A stretch of 64,000 bases of DNA from Cyanoderma ruficeps (lineage: Eukaryota; Chordata; Aves; Passeriformes; Timaliidae): contig VZDJ01000011.1 in the NCBI GenBank assembly GCA_008694505.1, positions 1,361,688-1,425,687 on the forward strand, read 5' to 3'. The notes under the pieces were generated by a model. The model worked only from the letters and a program-made list of their open reading frames with translations. It was not told the origin of the DNA and made no database searches. Each line of letters starts with the position of its first letter. The first letter of the stretch is position 1. The position numbers were made by a program, and so were the translations under genes. This document shows, one piece after another, positions 25,051 to 36,117 of this stretch.

Positions 25051-25654
25051 GGTCACTTCGTGACACCATGCTGGAGTCCCACGGCTGGCTCATCACCACC
25101 CCAGCACCATGACAGGAGTGGGACACGCCTCTTGAACGATCCATAAGGAACACATCTTAGAGCTCCTTGCTCTACGGCGCTAAGATCCCAAATAGGGGAG
25201 GTTGGATGCAATGAATGAGAGGGAGGTCTTCTGTGTGATTTCCAAAGGTTTTATTCTCCAAAAGGGTCAGGGACAGAAAGACACCAAACCTGAGTGCACA
25301 AAAGCTTACAAACAGCGGAGGTCTCAGGGGAGGGTACAGTCCATTCGCCAATAGAGAAGGGAAAGGGGAGGAACACAAGGTGGGGCTTTATGCTACATTC
25401 ACTAATGAGGAAAGCAATGGCAGGAGAAGAGTCATGTGGACCAAAAGGGCTTCGAGTTTTATGTATTTTCCAGGGAGAAATTTCAGGCAGGGGGTTGGGA
25501 TAACAAGGATTGGCAGAGAATGTTCTGAAAATATGGGCAGGGTCAGGTGAAATAGATAACTCAAGGGGCAGCTTCGAGGACACACCATTAACTCAGGGGA
25601 AATAGGGGGATACAGAACAGTCCACTGACAATTGAACAAGACAACAACTTAGCA
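25051..25654 (-). mobile_element. Solo LTR with TATA and AATAAA, antisense
   Basis: Read on the minus strand this has a full LTR layout. It starts TGCTAAG, with a TATA-like CATAAAA (plus 25,457-25,463) and an AATAAA poly(A) signal about 205 bp downstream (plus TTTATT 25,250-25,255). A U5 then runs to the segment 'cttcgtgacaccatg'. The GC content is clearly above that of the flanks and CpGs remain, suggesting a younger insertion than most neighbours. The 110- and 83-codon minus frames follow the LTR and have no gag, pol or env likeness. The left boundary is approximate. Confidence 0.75.
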
Positions 25655-25697
25655 TATAGACTTTTAAAATTGCTAGCTTCCCTTGTCAGTTAATTCT

Positions 25698-25800
25698 ATT
25701 AGATCTAATTAATCTGTTTGCAGTTTACAGGTTCAGGTCTGTAATTTTTATTAGATCTAATTAATCAATTTTCAGTTTACAGGCTCAGGTCTGTAATTTA
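25698..25800 (+). repeat. 52-bp tandem duplication
   Basis: Two adjacent copies start 'attagatctaattaatc' at 25,698 and 25,750 and both contain 'cagtttacagg' and 'ctcaggtctgtaatt' (or 'ttcagg'). There are few mismatches. It begins 44 bp beyond the LTR's end. Confidence 0.88.
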
Positions 25801-27534
25801 GCATACTTTGCTTTAAATGATGTTTATCAATAAAGTAAGAATTTCCAACAGTATATAACAAACAGATTTGCCATTTCCTGCTGCAAGAAAAGACGAAAGA
25901 ACTGCTCCATTAATATATTTTTCATACTGTTGTGTCTGTTCTTGTCATATCCATGAAAAGAAAAATTGACCTTACACCGTGCATTGCTGCAACAGTAGCA
26001 CCTAGATATGTCACAGCTATGCAGCCATATACTCCTTTAACAGGACAATAAATAATTCATTGCCTATTTACATCAATAAGTTGTTATTACTGAAAATAAA
26101 GTGTGAAATCATGGCACAGCTGAAGGGCTTCAGGTCCTTTGCAGACCAAGACTGAGGTTCAAACCTTATTCAGCTTCAGTGTGTGTATGGATGAAGAGGC
26201 AGGTGAAACTTGAAAGCAAATACAGAGAACAGGAATGATATTTTAATTTTTGAATCCGGCACCCTGAGCTGAAAATATTTAAACTAGAAATTAAAGCTTA
26301 TCTGCTAAAAGTGTGTTCTTATGGCCATTAATATCCTGAAGGAAAAATCTTGTGGAACAGGATTTGTAATGAGAAAGTGATACAAAAGATATTAATGGAG
26401 TACTTGTATGTCTCACATACTTTTACAAATGCAATAAGCAAAAGAGGAATACCTTTACTCTAAAATTCGGTCTCTGCTTCTGTTCTACTGTAGCGATCCC
26501 TTGTCTGATTATCCCAAGAGGGGATGTGAAATACCTTAGATGTTTTATTTCTTCAGGTTTCTGGCTGGCTGAAGGGAAAGAATATTATATGAACTATAGC
26601 CTGACCTAGGCAGTTTTAGCATTTATTAACTCTTTTCCCTAAACTCATTCAACCACATTGCATTCTCAGTAAGTGATGCTCTCTTAAAAGGCAGATGTCT
26701 GTCCAAAAGCAGCAATTCCTTCAGTTTCTGTAGCTCCCTAAGCCTATTGATGTTCCTTGACAGATGTCTCCTTTTTCCCCTGAAGTAACAGAAGGAAAAT
26801 CACTTTTGCTCCTCTTGGCTTTCCTGAGAAAGAGCAGCATCTTCGCTGTGTTCAGATTGTCACACTAAATAATCCTTCATTAAAGCAGAGCAGCTACTGA
26901 ATATTGTGGTGTAAATGGCATAATACTCATACTCCAGACACATCTGTGTTTGTCAGTTTACATTAAGTCACAAGAAGAGAGAAGGGCTGTTAAATTTTTT
27001 CTGGCAGGTTACAAATAGTTTGACCTCTGTGAAGTTTAAATCATTCATTCACAAATAAAGTTATTTTTCTGACACTATTTTTTCTTTTTTTTTTCCTTTA
27101 TATTTCTTGACATAAAGTAATTCGTGTTCCTTATGTGTAGTAATGATGAGTGGCTTCTGTTCTGTTCTGTAAGGGAAAGAGACTACACATCATGGAGGTA
27201 GTCATGTTCAATTATAGAATTTTTATCTTCAATTCTTAATCTACCTAATGTAGAAATAATATTATTATGAGGGCCTTTTTTTGCTTTCTAAGCTGAGGCA
27301 ACTTTCTGGCAGATGTTTGTGGGTATTTGGAAAACGCAGCTTAAATATAAATCTGATAAAGGAGAAAAAAGGACACAAAATATGGAGCCTTATCTAAGAC
27401 AGCATGAATATATCATTATTTAATTCAGTTTAGTGAATCTCTGAGCATAATTTTTGTATCATCAAAATGACCAAATTCTATTGCTTTTCAGTCTACACAG
27501 GGTTGTGAAACTATTGTAGTCTTCTTTTCTCCTG
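25801..27534. other. Unique sequence, nothing recognised
   Basis: AT-rich with no repeat family or coding pattern that I can support. Confidence 0.5.
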
Positions 27535-28698
27535 CAAAAATGGGACACCATGCAGGAAAGAATCTGAAGTCCTGGTCAATAGCTAACTGACCATAAGCTG
27601 GCAATGCCATACCATTATCAGCAAATAATATGCCAGTGAAGGCAAATAGTGTCCTGAGCTCCATTAGAAAAAGTATTTGACAGCAGGTTAAGGCGGGTGA
27701 TCCTGTCCTCTCTATTCAGCCCTGATGAGACAGACATGTGTGGCTTTTAAGGGCTTGAAGCATGATGCAAGGATGAGAGAGCTGGAAGTGCTCAGGGTAG
27801 AGAAGACTCAGGCACTTATCTCTGTGCATAAATATTTAATAAGGGGGAATGAAGAAGGACCCACTTTTCACAGGTAATGGACACAAACTGAAATACAGGA
27901 TAATGCAGAAGAAAACACTTTCTTTTTTCTTTTCTTTTTTCTTTGCTTTTNNNNNNNNNNNNNNNNNNNNNNNNNNNNNNNNNNNNNNNNNNNNNNNNNN
28001 NNNNNNNNNNNNNNNNNNNNNNNNNNNNNNNNNNNNNNNNNNNNNNNNNNNNNNNNNNNNNNNNNNNNNNNNNNNNNNNNNNNNNNNNNNNNNNNNNNNN
28101 NNNNNNNNNNNNNNNNNNNNNNNNNNNNNNNNNNNNNNNNNNNNNNNNNNNNNNNNNNNNNNNNNNNNNNNNNNNNNNNNNNNNNNNNNNNNNNNNNNNN
28201 NNNNNNNNNNNNNNNNNNNNNNNNNNNNNNNNNNNNNNNNNNNNNNNNNNNNNNNNNNNNNNNNNNNNNNNNNNNNNNNNNNNNNNNNNNNNNNNNNNNN
28301 NNNNNNNNNNNNNNNNNNNNNNNNNNNNNNNNNNNNNNNNNNNNNNNNNNNNNNNNNNNNNNNNNNNNNNNNNNNNNNNNNNNNNNNNNNNNNNNNNNNN
28401 NNNNNNNNNNNNNNNNNNNNNNNNNNNNNNNNNNNNNNNNNNNNNNNNNNNNNNNNNNNNNNNNNNNNNNNNNNNNNNNNNNNNNNNNNNNNNNNNNNNN
28501 NNNNNNNNNNNNNNNNNNNNNNNNNNNNNNCCTTTCCTTTCCCTGATGGGTGAGTACTCTAACAGATAGTCCAGAGGGGCTGAGGATTCTTCATTCTTAG
28601 AGATACACAGATCCTCACACATCCAGAGAGTGATGCAATCTCAATGACCAGAGTGTTGGACTGAGAATTTCAAGAGGTCCCTTCCAGCCTCAGCAATA
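27535..28698 (+). mobile_element. CR1 LINE interrupted by assembly gap
   Basis: Left of the gap: 'ccatgcaggaaagaatctga', 'gtcctggtcaatagctaac', 'cagcaggttaaggcgggtg', 'gacacaaactgaaatacagg', all CR1 in forward order. Right of the gap: 'gagtgttggactgaga' and 'gaggtcccttccagcctc', the CR1 3' end. One element therefore spans the gap. The sequence missing between the flanks in a normal CR1 is only on the order of 100 bp, so 580 N is either an arbitrary estimate or hides an expansion or insertion. The 200- to 268-codon frames across it are artefacts of N bases. Confidence 0.88.
27922..28545. other. 580-N assembly gap flanked by pyrimidine tracts
   Basis: N bases occupy 27,951-28,530. The left flank is a (TTTTC)n-like tract and the right flank is (CCTTT)n-like. 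This suggests that a pyrimidine microsatellite inside CR1 stopped the assembly. Confidence 0.9.
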
Positions 28699-29692
28699 GC
28701 AGGTGGGTAGTTGATCCTGGGTATTTGTTGGGTGCCCACAAAATCTATCATTCCTCCTCAACAAGACAGAGAAAGAAAATACAATAAAAAAAATTGTGCT
28801 CAAGATAAGACAGAGAGGAAATTCAACAATTCCTGTCACAAATGAAACAGACTTGACTTTGGGTAATTCATTTTCTTCAAAAGAAACAGAATAATGAGAA
28901 GTATGAGCAATCTAATAATGCCTTTGTTCCACTCATTCTTTCTAAATTCTCCACCCAAGTGGTGAAGGAGGATGCAGAATTGAGGTTATAGTCAGCTTAT
29001 AACACTTAATCTCTGCTTCTCTTCCCTGCTCCATTGTGGGGCTTGATCTATGGGAAATAGGTATTCATGAACTTCTCCACTATGTCCTTCTTGCAGGCTC
29101 CAGCTCCTCAAGAACTGCTTCGACATAGGTCATTGGACTGCTCTAATGTGAGTGCCTTATGGGACCACAGATCCTGCCAGAAAACCTGTTTCTACATGGC
29201 GTCCTCTCCATGGGATGTACATCCTGCCAAGATCATGCTCCAGCTTGAGTTAGTTCTACATGAGCTGCATGCATCCTTTGAGTCATACACACCTACTCTG
29301 CCATAGAATCCTCCATGAGCTGCAGGTGGATTTCTATTCTACCATGGATCTCCATGGGCTGCAGGGGTACAGCTGCCACAACAAACTCTTCCCCAGGATC
29401 TACACCACATGCCCCTCCTTCTGCAGTGACCTTGGTGTCTGCACAGCTGTTTCTCTCACATATGCTCACAGCTTTCTCTCACAGCTGCTGTTGCAGTGGT
29501 TTTCACCATGTTAAATAAGTTATCACCAACTTCCGCCACTACAGATTAGCACACCTTTGGCCAGCCACAGGCTAGTCCTGGAGTCAGTCAGCCCTGACAT
29601 GGGGGCAGTTTCTGGTGTCTCTTCGTAAAGTCATCCTTGCAGCCCTACACACATCCCTGCCACCATTCCCTGCCACACACACAAAGTACAAT
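28699..29692 (-). mobile_element. One-kilobase LTR with internal tandem units, antisense
   Basis: Better-preserved sibling of the element at 4700-5475. The left part reads 'ggtgcccacaaaatc', 'cctcctcaacaagacagag' and 'ttcctgtcacaaatgaaaca'. The middle has the degenerate array ('gatcctgccagaaaacctg', 'tccatgggatgtacatcctg', 'ctccatgagctgcagg'), followed by 'gaccttggtgtctgcacag' and 'tgacatgggggcagtttctg'. All match a bird LTR family in reverse complement. It abuts the 3' end of the preceding CR1. Coding-looking frames of 65-84 codons inside it come from the array. No retroviral genes flank it. Confidence 0.8.
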
Positions 29693-30233
29693 CTAATTCT
29701 AAGATTCTGTAAGTACTTGAAAAATATCAAGGTATCAAGGTTCAACAGATGTGCATGTCCTTATCTCAAAAGCAACACCAACTTCCCCAAAAGATGCACG
29801 TTTGAAAGGTAAAACAATCACTTGTGGAATGCTTTAAATTAAAAGCCATTATTGTATGTTTTAAAATTATTTAATAAATATCCTTAGTTGTAGAGAACAG
29901 GATGCTGTATAAATTAAGCACTTAACAATGGGCTTATTTCAAAACCTAGTTGCAGACTTCAACCTGCATGGGCATTTTCATCAACCTCTGTAATAACCTT
30001 TTTCAGAAAAGGTAGTTTTGAGTGTTTGTTGGTTTCTTAGACCTCAACCAACTTGATATCCTGATTCAAACCTGTGGCCTTCTAGACCATTGGCTATTTG
30101 ACTTGGATGTTTGCCAGTTAATGGACATATACACATTTGAGGAAGATACGGGAAGATACAATGTGCCAGCACCAGGCACGCTTGCCTGTACTGCCACAGC
30201 ATCTGCTGACACTGAACCCCTCACTCACCTCAA
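29693..30233. other. Unassigned sequence
   Basis: No gene or repeat identified. A 78-codon frame at 30,022-30,258 runs into a CR1 tail and has no family likeness. Confidence 0.45.
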
Positions 30234-30310
30234 AGAATCAGAATCTCAAATTAGTTAGGGTTGGAAAGGACCTTGGGAGCTCATCTACTTCAACCTGCCT
30301 GCCTACTCAT
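30234..30310 (-). mobile_element. Short CR1 3' end fragment, reverse
   Basis: The phrases 'agttagggttggaaaggacc' and 'gagctcatctacttcaacc' are the reversed CR1 3' terminus. Only about 80 bp is recognisable before homology fades. Confidence 0.75.
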
Positions 30311-30840
30311 GCCAGTCCTCTCATAGCTGACATCCAGATAACATACAACATTCTCACTGCAGTGGCTGGAGATTAAAAGTTCCCACTTGCTCCAGTACCA
30401 AACTGATGTGCCTACAACCCCTGGATGTCTCTGACTCTAGTCTGCTTCAAGTAGTTGGTACCAGATTTCACTCACACACACACAAGTCTTGTCGTCACTT
30501 ACTCCACACATTCCTACAGAATAGAGAGTATCTCTACATTGAGAGACAATTAAGAAAATATTCAGTGAGAAGCAAGAAAAGATTTCATGTGGAAATATAA
30601 AAAGATAGGACAGACTGTGCTGATCAATCCCAGGGTTCAGCCAGACAAATATATGAAAATATGTCACAGTTGACCCACTTGGACACATTTACTTCCACCC
30701 TCTTTTTTGTTTCTACCTGCTTGTCCTACCCCTCATCCATTTGCTTGGATCACCCCTCAGATCCCCCTTCAACATCCTGGTCCTAAGGTGTAGTCTTCAT
30801 AAATAGCAAAGTCCCAGTTTGCCTACAGTTTCTTGGTAAC
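30311..30840. other. Unassigned sequence
   Basis: No gene or repeat recognised with confidence. A short (CA)n run occurs near 30,473-30,483. Confidence 0.45.
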
Positions 30841-32207
30841 TGTGGTGGTTTAGCATGAATGTGAAGAGGTTTTTTTTTCCCCTAAGGAAGTTATAGCATG
30901 GATTGACAGCTTGGCTGACAAATAAGAGTGTTGCATACACCTCTGGAAATCCAGTTTTAAATCAAAGGTCCCAGGTAACTCGGTCCCTTTCATTTTCCAG
31001 CTGGCAAGGATCTAGCATCACTTTGTGAATCAGAAGTTCGAGCTAGGCCTCCCCGGGGCCAGGCCTGGCCTGGTCTNGTGGGAGAGCTGCCCCGGCCAGC
31101 AGTGTCCCCTCTCTCCCCTGGCTCCTCCAAGGGGGAGGATTGCAGATCAGCAGTGCTGGCCCTGCCCCCGGGGCCGCAATGGCTGGTGGCCGTGCTCTTC
31201 GCTTGGCTGCTGGAGCCTCTTTCTCTAGAGCTCCACAGAGCTGATCCAACTTTGAGTTGCTTTAGATCTGGCCAGGTGTGGAGGAGGGTCATCCATCAGC
31301 ATTCCTGAGCATGCTCCCCTTTCCCCCCCACCACCATCACCTTTGGCTTTGAAGTTCTGGGAGTCAGCTAGAAAGGAGGAAGAAAAAGACTCTGGGCAAA
31401 GACGTTAAGCCTTTCCCTACTCCATGGAAGACAGAGTGATTTAAAATGTAGAGAGACAGCATTGAGACAAAGTCAGCGAAAGAATGGATAAAGATTATTG
31501 GAAGAAGGGATGGAGGAAGTGGACATTTTTGATTGGACTTCTGTGGATGTTAATTATGGGGAAATGGACTTTTTGTTTGTAATATCATAATGCTGTTTGG
31601 GGGAATACAAGTTCTAGCCAAAGGGTTGTATGTACTGATATGCATGAGATGTAATTGAGAGTTTTGAAGAGAGTATTTCCCTGGCTCCTGGGAAAAAATG
31701 AGGAGGTCTCTATTTCTTTTGAGACAGAGACGACTTTAGAGATAGAAGAAGAGAATCGTTGTTTTATACTAGAAAAACATTCTTAAAATGACACTGCAAA
31801 CATGCAGAGGCCCATAAGCAGCTTGAGAAACTGTTAAATGGGTGGGACAGCACAGAATCTGCAAAATTCCAGGCGGTTGCAGATTTGTGACATTGGGAGC
31901 CACCGGACTTTTTCTTGTGGCATTTATCTCCATAAACTCTAGAGAGGCTCCTCTCCCAAAGTGTGTTTAAATGGTGGCAACTGACTGAAAATCACGATTT
32001 TCTCTCTGTGTTGAGTGGGAAAGTGAACAGTTTGTGGTAGGGGGGAAGGTGTTTGAATATCGCATTCTTTTTTCCTTTTTTTTTCCTTTGTGTATGTTAA
32101 TAAAATCTATCTGGTTTTACTTTTAAGTTGAGCCTGTTTTGCCTTTTTCTGCCAAAATCCTCTCTCCCAATTGGTAAATAAAATTTGGCGAATGTAAAAC
32201 CTCCACA
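30841..32207 (+). mobile_element. 1,367-bp solo LTR with target-site duplication
   Basis: The element begins TGTGGTGGTTTAGCATG and ends AAAACCTCCACA, the TG...CA ends of a retroviral LTR. It is bracketed by GTAAC (30,836-30,840) and GTAGC (32,208-32,212), a 5-bp target-site duplication with one change. A TATA-like TTTTAAAT is near 30,954 and an AATAAA lies at 32,099-32,104, so the implied R region is over 1.1 kb, very long for an LTR. Its 5' part is GC-rich with palindromes and one N at 31,077. Its start resembles that of the partial LTR at 63,624. The 100-codon frame here reflects GC content and is not a gene. Confidence 0.85.
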
Positions 32208-33919
32208 GTAGCCCACCAGGAAATGCCACTGACCAGGTTTATTTCTCATTATTGTCTTTGCTAACACTAATTGGTCTCAGGATGTTGTGTCTCTCTGTGC
32301 TCTTAGGACCCAGATTTGAATAGGTGCTAAGTCATATTGAAAAATGAAAATTGTCACACTTCACATATCGTTACCAAGCAGTGTGGCTGCCCAAGTTTGT
32401 TCTCATCACTACCTCCCTTATGATATTTTCATCAGGTTTTTGTCTGTATGTTCTTGTTCATGACCTCTTCTCATTACTTGTCTTTGCACTGAGAAAGGCC
32501 CTGACCAGATATGTCAAGGAGCAAACACATTCTTTCCACATACCCTTACATTATCCATTTTCTTTTAAAAGCCTGACTTTCAGCTTTAAAAAATGGAATA
32601 GCTTAGAGATTTGGCCTCTGGTAAGGTTTCACCAGGTACCCATTCCAGGCTCATAATGTCATGTAAAGTGGTTTAGGAGTAGCAGTGGCAAAGATCAGAA
32701 AAAGCAGTCACTTTGACATACTTTTGGGGTCTGATGAAAATATGGCTACCAGACAACATAGCAAATAAAAGTGTTGTGTATTGGGATGTGTTCATGTCAA
32801 TATTGAAGAGATGAAACCTGTGTGATCAAAAGACTTAGCAAGATGTAGATCTGGATCAGCATTCTAGTGCCTTTGTGTTCTTATACATACCTGTAATTAG
32901 GCAATCCTGAAAGGTGGTCTCTTCTGTCAGAACATGGCAACCTGCAGAGGTGTTTAGGATGTTAATGGAGGTCAAGAAATACAAACTGAATTTTTCCTGT
33001 TGCAGTTAGTGAAATCATGATCAGTTTTGTACACAGCACAGTTATCACACCTTGATGGCAGTTAAGTTCTTGGATGTTGTCAGGGCTGGTCATTCTCCAG
33101 ATGTCCCCATCTGCAATCCTGCCAGAACAAATACCAGTATCAGTGGTATAGGGCTGAAATCGATAGCTGTCTTCACAGACTCACATTTTCTTATGTCCTA
33201 GGTAAATTAGTCTTCATAGGTCTTTCTCCTTTTCTTATCTTAAGGCTTAGCTTCTGTTATTTGCAGTTTAACCCATCCTGATTTACAGTATTTCCATTTT
33301 TTTGTGTTGTGAGTTTTATTGTTGTTGTTGTTCATTTGTTTAGGGTTTAGGTTTGGTTTTTTTTCAGAACTGGAGACTGATTTTATAAAATCTTCTGTAC
33401 AGACATTTTCCTGCTCTGCAGCTGTTCATGCATGATCCCAGTAGTGTTCATGGAAGTCTACTCTGGTCTCAGTGGTGTGTTATCAGTTATTGACATTCAA
33501 GACAAACTAGTCATGCCTGGAAACTGCTCTGGGCTGTCTGTGACATCTCTTTCAGTGACGGACTTGAAATGGATTGAATTTAATGAATAGAGTGTTGTGA
33601 TGGAGAGATAGAGACTCCTTTACAAAGGCCAAAATGTGAATATAGGGAATGGAAAATGTACTATATATGAGAGCAGCTGAAAGGTACAGGGCTCTGCCTG
33701 GGAATTGGTGAGGAGGAAAATCAGAATTTACAGTTTAGGATTTGTGAGGAGAAGACAGGTAGAGGTGGCTTTATAGGGTCTGTCTGCTGTAGGACACATG
33801 ACCTAGAAGAACAGACAGATAAGACTCTCTATACACATATAGGAACAGCTTCATGTCTGCAATCCTTGGTACTCAAGGTGGCCTTTAAAAACCCCAGTAT
33901 CTAGTGGAGGGACAATAGA
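32208..33919. other. Unassigned sequence
   Basis: No supported gene or repeat. A 101-codon frame at 32,351-32,656 is unpatterned. A (TTG)n-like stretch occurs near 33,320. Confidence 0.45.
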
Positions 33920-34326
33920 GTAGGACATAGGTAACACAGGACTACATTCAGGATAATCTTTTTTGAGTGACACAAGGAGAGGCGGTCTGTTGCTCTAATC
34001 ACTAACAATATATTCATCTGGGATGTGAAGATCAAAGACAGCCTTTGCTGCAGTGACCATGAGATGGTGGAATTCAGGATTCCTGGGGCAGTGAGGAAGG
34101 TGAAAAGCAAAGCCCAAGAAACTTCAGAAAAGTCTTATGAGATAAAGCCCTGGAGGGAAGAGCGGCCTCAGAATGCTGGTTGATATTCAAGGTTCAGCTC
34201 CTTCCAGCTCAAGAGACTACAATCCCAATGAAGTTTGGTAAAAATACCAGGAAGATAGTAGCATGAACAAAGAGCTCTTAAACAAACTCAGATGAAAAAG
34301 GAAGAACACAAGGGACTAAAGCAAGG

Positions 34327-34683
34327 TTGGGTGCTTTTAGACCTAGGAGGAATGCAGGAACATTTTTCAAGCAACCAGGGATAAAGTTAGGAAAGCTAAC
34401 GTCTAAATTAAATTGTATCTGGTCATATATATCAAAGACAACAAGAACAGCTTCTACAAGCACACAGGCAATAAGAGAAAGATGGAAAAATGTGGACCCG
34501 TTGCTCAATGATAAAGAGGACCTGGATACACAAGATATGGAAAAGTCTGAGGTACTGAATGTCTTGTTTGTGTCAGTCTTTGCTAGAAAGACTCAGAGAC
34601 TGGAGGAAAGCCTGGAACAAAGATGCACCCTTGGTGGATCAGGTTCAGGTCAGGTAATATTTAAGCAAAATGGACATACATAA
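34327..34683 (+). pseudogene. CR1 pol fossil, segment upstream of the RT palm
   Basis: A 118-codon frame whose middle part still reads as CR1 polymerase: residues around 58-85 contain 'VDPLLND' and 'TQDMEKSEVLNVLFVSVFA'. This corresponds to the stretch linking the endonuclease and reverse-transcriptase domains of ORF2. The same segment is recognisable in two other CR1 copies (41,216-41,251 and about 51,560-51,610). The frame's start ATG is not the ancestral start and its end is a premature stop. It is a relic and not a host gene. Confidence 0.8.
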
Positions 34684-35049
34684 ATCCATGGGCCACCATG
34701 TGATGCACATGCAAGTGCTGAGGGAGTTGCTTGGAACTGGGAGGCCACACTTGATAATCTTTAATCAGTCATGGCAATCATGGCACTGAGATAAGTGCCT
34801 GAAGACTGAAGGAAAGTAAATGTCTCTGCTATCTTGAAGAAGAGCAAGAAGGAGGACCCAAGCAGTAACATACCAATCAGCTTTACCTTGGTTTCTGGGA
34901 AGGAGATGGAACATGAGAAAAAATTCTAGGCAGGTAAATAACAAGATGACCAAGAGTACTTGGCATGGATTGAAGAGGAAGTCACACTGGACCATCCTAA
35001 TAAACAATGAAATGCCTGGCCTGGCAGACAAGGGCAGAGAGCAAGGGAT

Positions 35050-35340
35050 ATTCTATACCTGGGCTTCAGTAAGGCCTTTGACACTGTCTCCTGTAAGATC
35101 CTCATAGACAAATTGTTCACATGTGGGCTGGGTAATCAGAAGTGAGATGAAAACTAGCTGATAGCTGAGCCTGGAGGTTTCTGGACAGTGTAAGAAAGTC
35201 TAGTTGGAGGCCTGTAATTAGTGATATATATCAGAGGTCAATACTAGGTCCAATATTATTTAACAGCTTCAATATTGATGTACATGATGGGGCAGACTGT
35301 ACCCTCAGTAAATTGGCTGATGATGCAAAACTGGAAGAAG
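35050..35340 (+). pseudogene. CR1 reverse-transcriptase palm remnant, catalytically broken
   Basis: Motif A is visible at 35,056-35,088 as Y-L-G-F-S-K-A-F-D-T-V. The family has an aspartate where this copy has glycine (codon 35,062-35,064), and that first aspartate is a metal-binding catalytic residue. The second metal site, the (F/Y)ADD box, is seen at 35,313-35,324 as L-A-D-D in a different frame, so at least one frameshift lies between the two motifs. Both changes make the enzyme non-functional. Confidence 0.75.
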
Positions 35341-35574
35341 TGGCTGATAGGGTCATCCTGACAAGCAGAAGGACTTCAATGAGCTGAAGGTATGTGCTTT
35401 CTGGAACCTCATGATGATTTACAAGGGGAAATGTAAAGTCCTGCACCTGAGGATGGAGTCTTACACATCGGACGGTCCTCTGTGGCCCACTGATCTGGAA
35501 AGAACCTTGGCAGAAAGCACTGTCAGGAACCTGGTGGACATGAATCACTAATTTGACTTTGTCTAAAAGAAGAC

Positions 35575-36111
35575 TGAGGGGGTTTGGTTTTGCTCTCCAG
35601 CTAGCTCTTACACCGAGCTCGCATTTAAGGGTACAGCTTGATACCTTTCTGATCCTGTGGGTCTTGACCTCAGGCAGAAGCGAGGCAATGGCAAGGAAGA
35701 AAGGAGGACTTCACGTGGGTTTCAACTGGGTTTTTATTTTACCCAGAGGGTGGCCCATGTAAAAATGAGTTTTTCCCACTCAGTCTCACCTTAAGTTCAA
35801 AGGATGTGGAAAGGGGCGGGGGACAATCTAGAACCAATCCCAGTGAGGGGGGGGTGGGGAGTGACCCAGAACAAAATGATAATCAGTAGAACAATTCTAT
35901 ACATTAAAAAGGGAGGGGAAGGCAGGGACTCTGCCAATCACTCAGTCCCCCCACTAGAACTTTCTAGTCATCTGGGCAGGGTTGCAGAGTGATGGACAGG
36001 ACCCATAATTAAGGAAAAACCAAAAAGGGGTTTAGCATGTGGGTAGAGGGACAAACCATTATAAAACAAATAACAGAAGCCTGCAGAAATTCGGTAAAGT
36101 GCACCACAACA
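35575..36111 (-). mobile_element. 537-bp solo LTR nested in CR1, with 6-bp target-site duplication
   Basis: The element cleanly interrupts a CR1. Its ends on the minus strand are TGTTGTGGTGCAC and ...CCCCTCA, and it is flanked by GAAGAC (35,569-35,574) and GAAAAC (36,112-36,117), a 6-bp duplication with one change. Six-base duplications are typical of avian ERVK-like (beta-type) insertions. A poly(A) signal on the minus strand is visible (plus TTTATT 35,733-35,738). G-rich runs near 35,813-35,860 are C-rich in the sense direction. CR1 homology continues on both sides, proving that the LTR is the younger element. Confidence 0.87.
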
Positions 36112-36117
36112 GAAAAC

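Larger units (their letters stand above)
33920..35574 (+). mobile_element. CR1 LINE, long 5' part, split by an LTR
   Basis: A long CR1 copy in forward orientation covering much of the pol gene. Landmarks are 'ctgcagtgaccatgagatgg', 'caggttcaggtcaggtaat', 'taaatccatgggccacc', 'gtgctgagggagttgc', then the reverse-transcriptase region and 'gtaaagtcctgcacctgagg'. It stops at 35,574, where an LTR is inserted, and resumes at 36,112. Including the downstream part, this is the longest CR1 in the window, about 2.2 kb. Frameshifts and stops are numerous, so it cannot encode protein. The 5' start is fuzzy. Confidence 0.87.

Noticed and set aside
25251..25583. 110-codon minus frame within an LTR
   Set aside because: It crosses U3, R and part of the poly(A) region of a solo LTR; such a frame is not expected to be translated and resembles no retroviral gene.
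27816..28622. Reading frames of 208-268 codons on both strands
   Set aside because: They exist only because N bases are read through; the sequenced parts are CR1.
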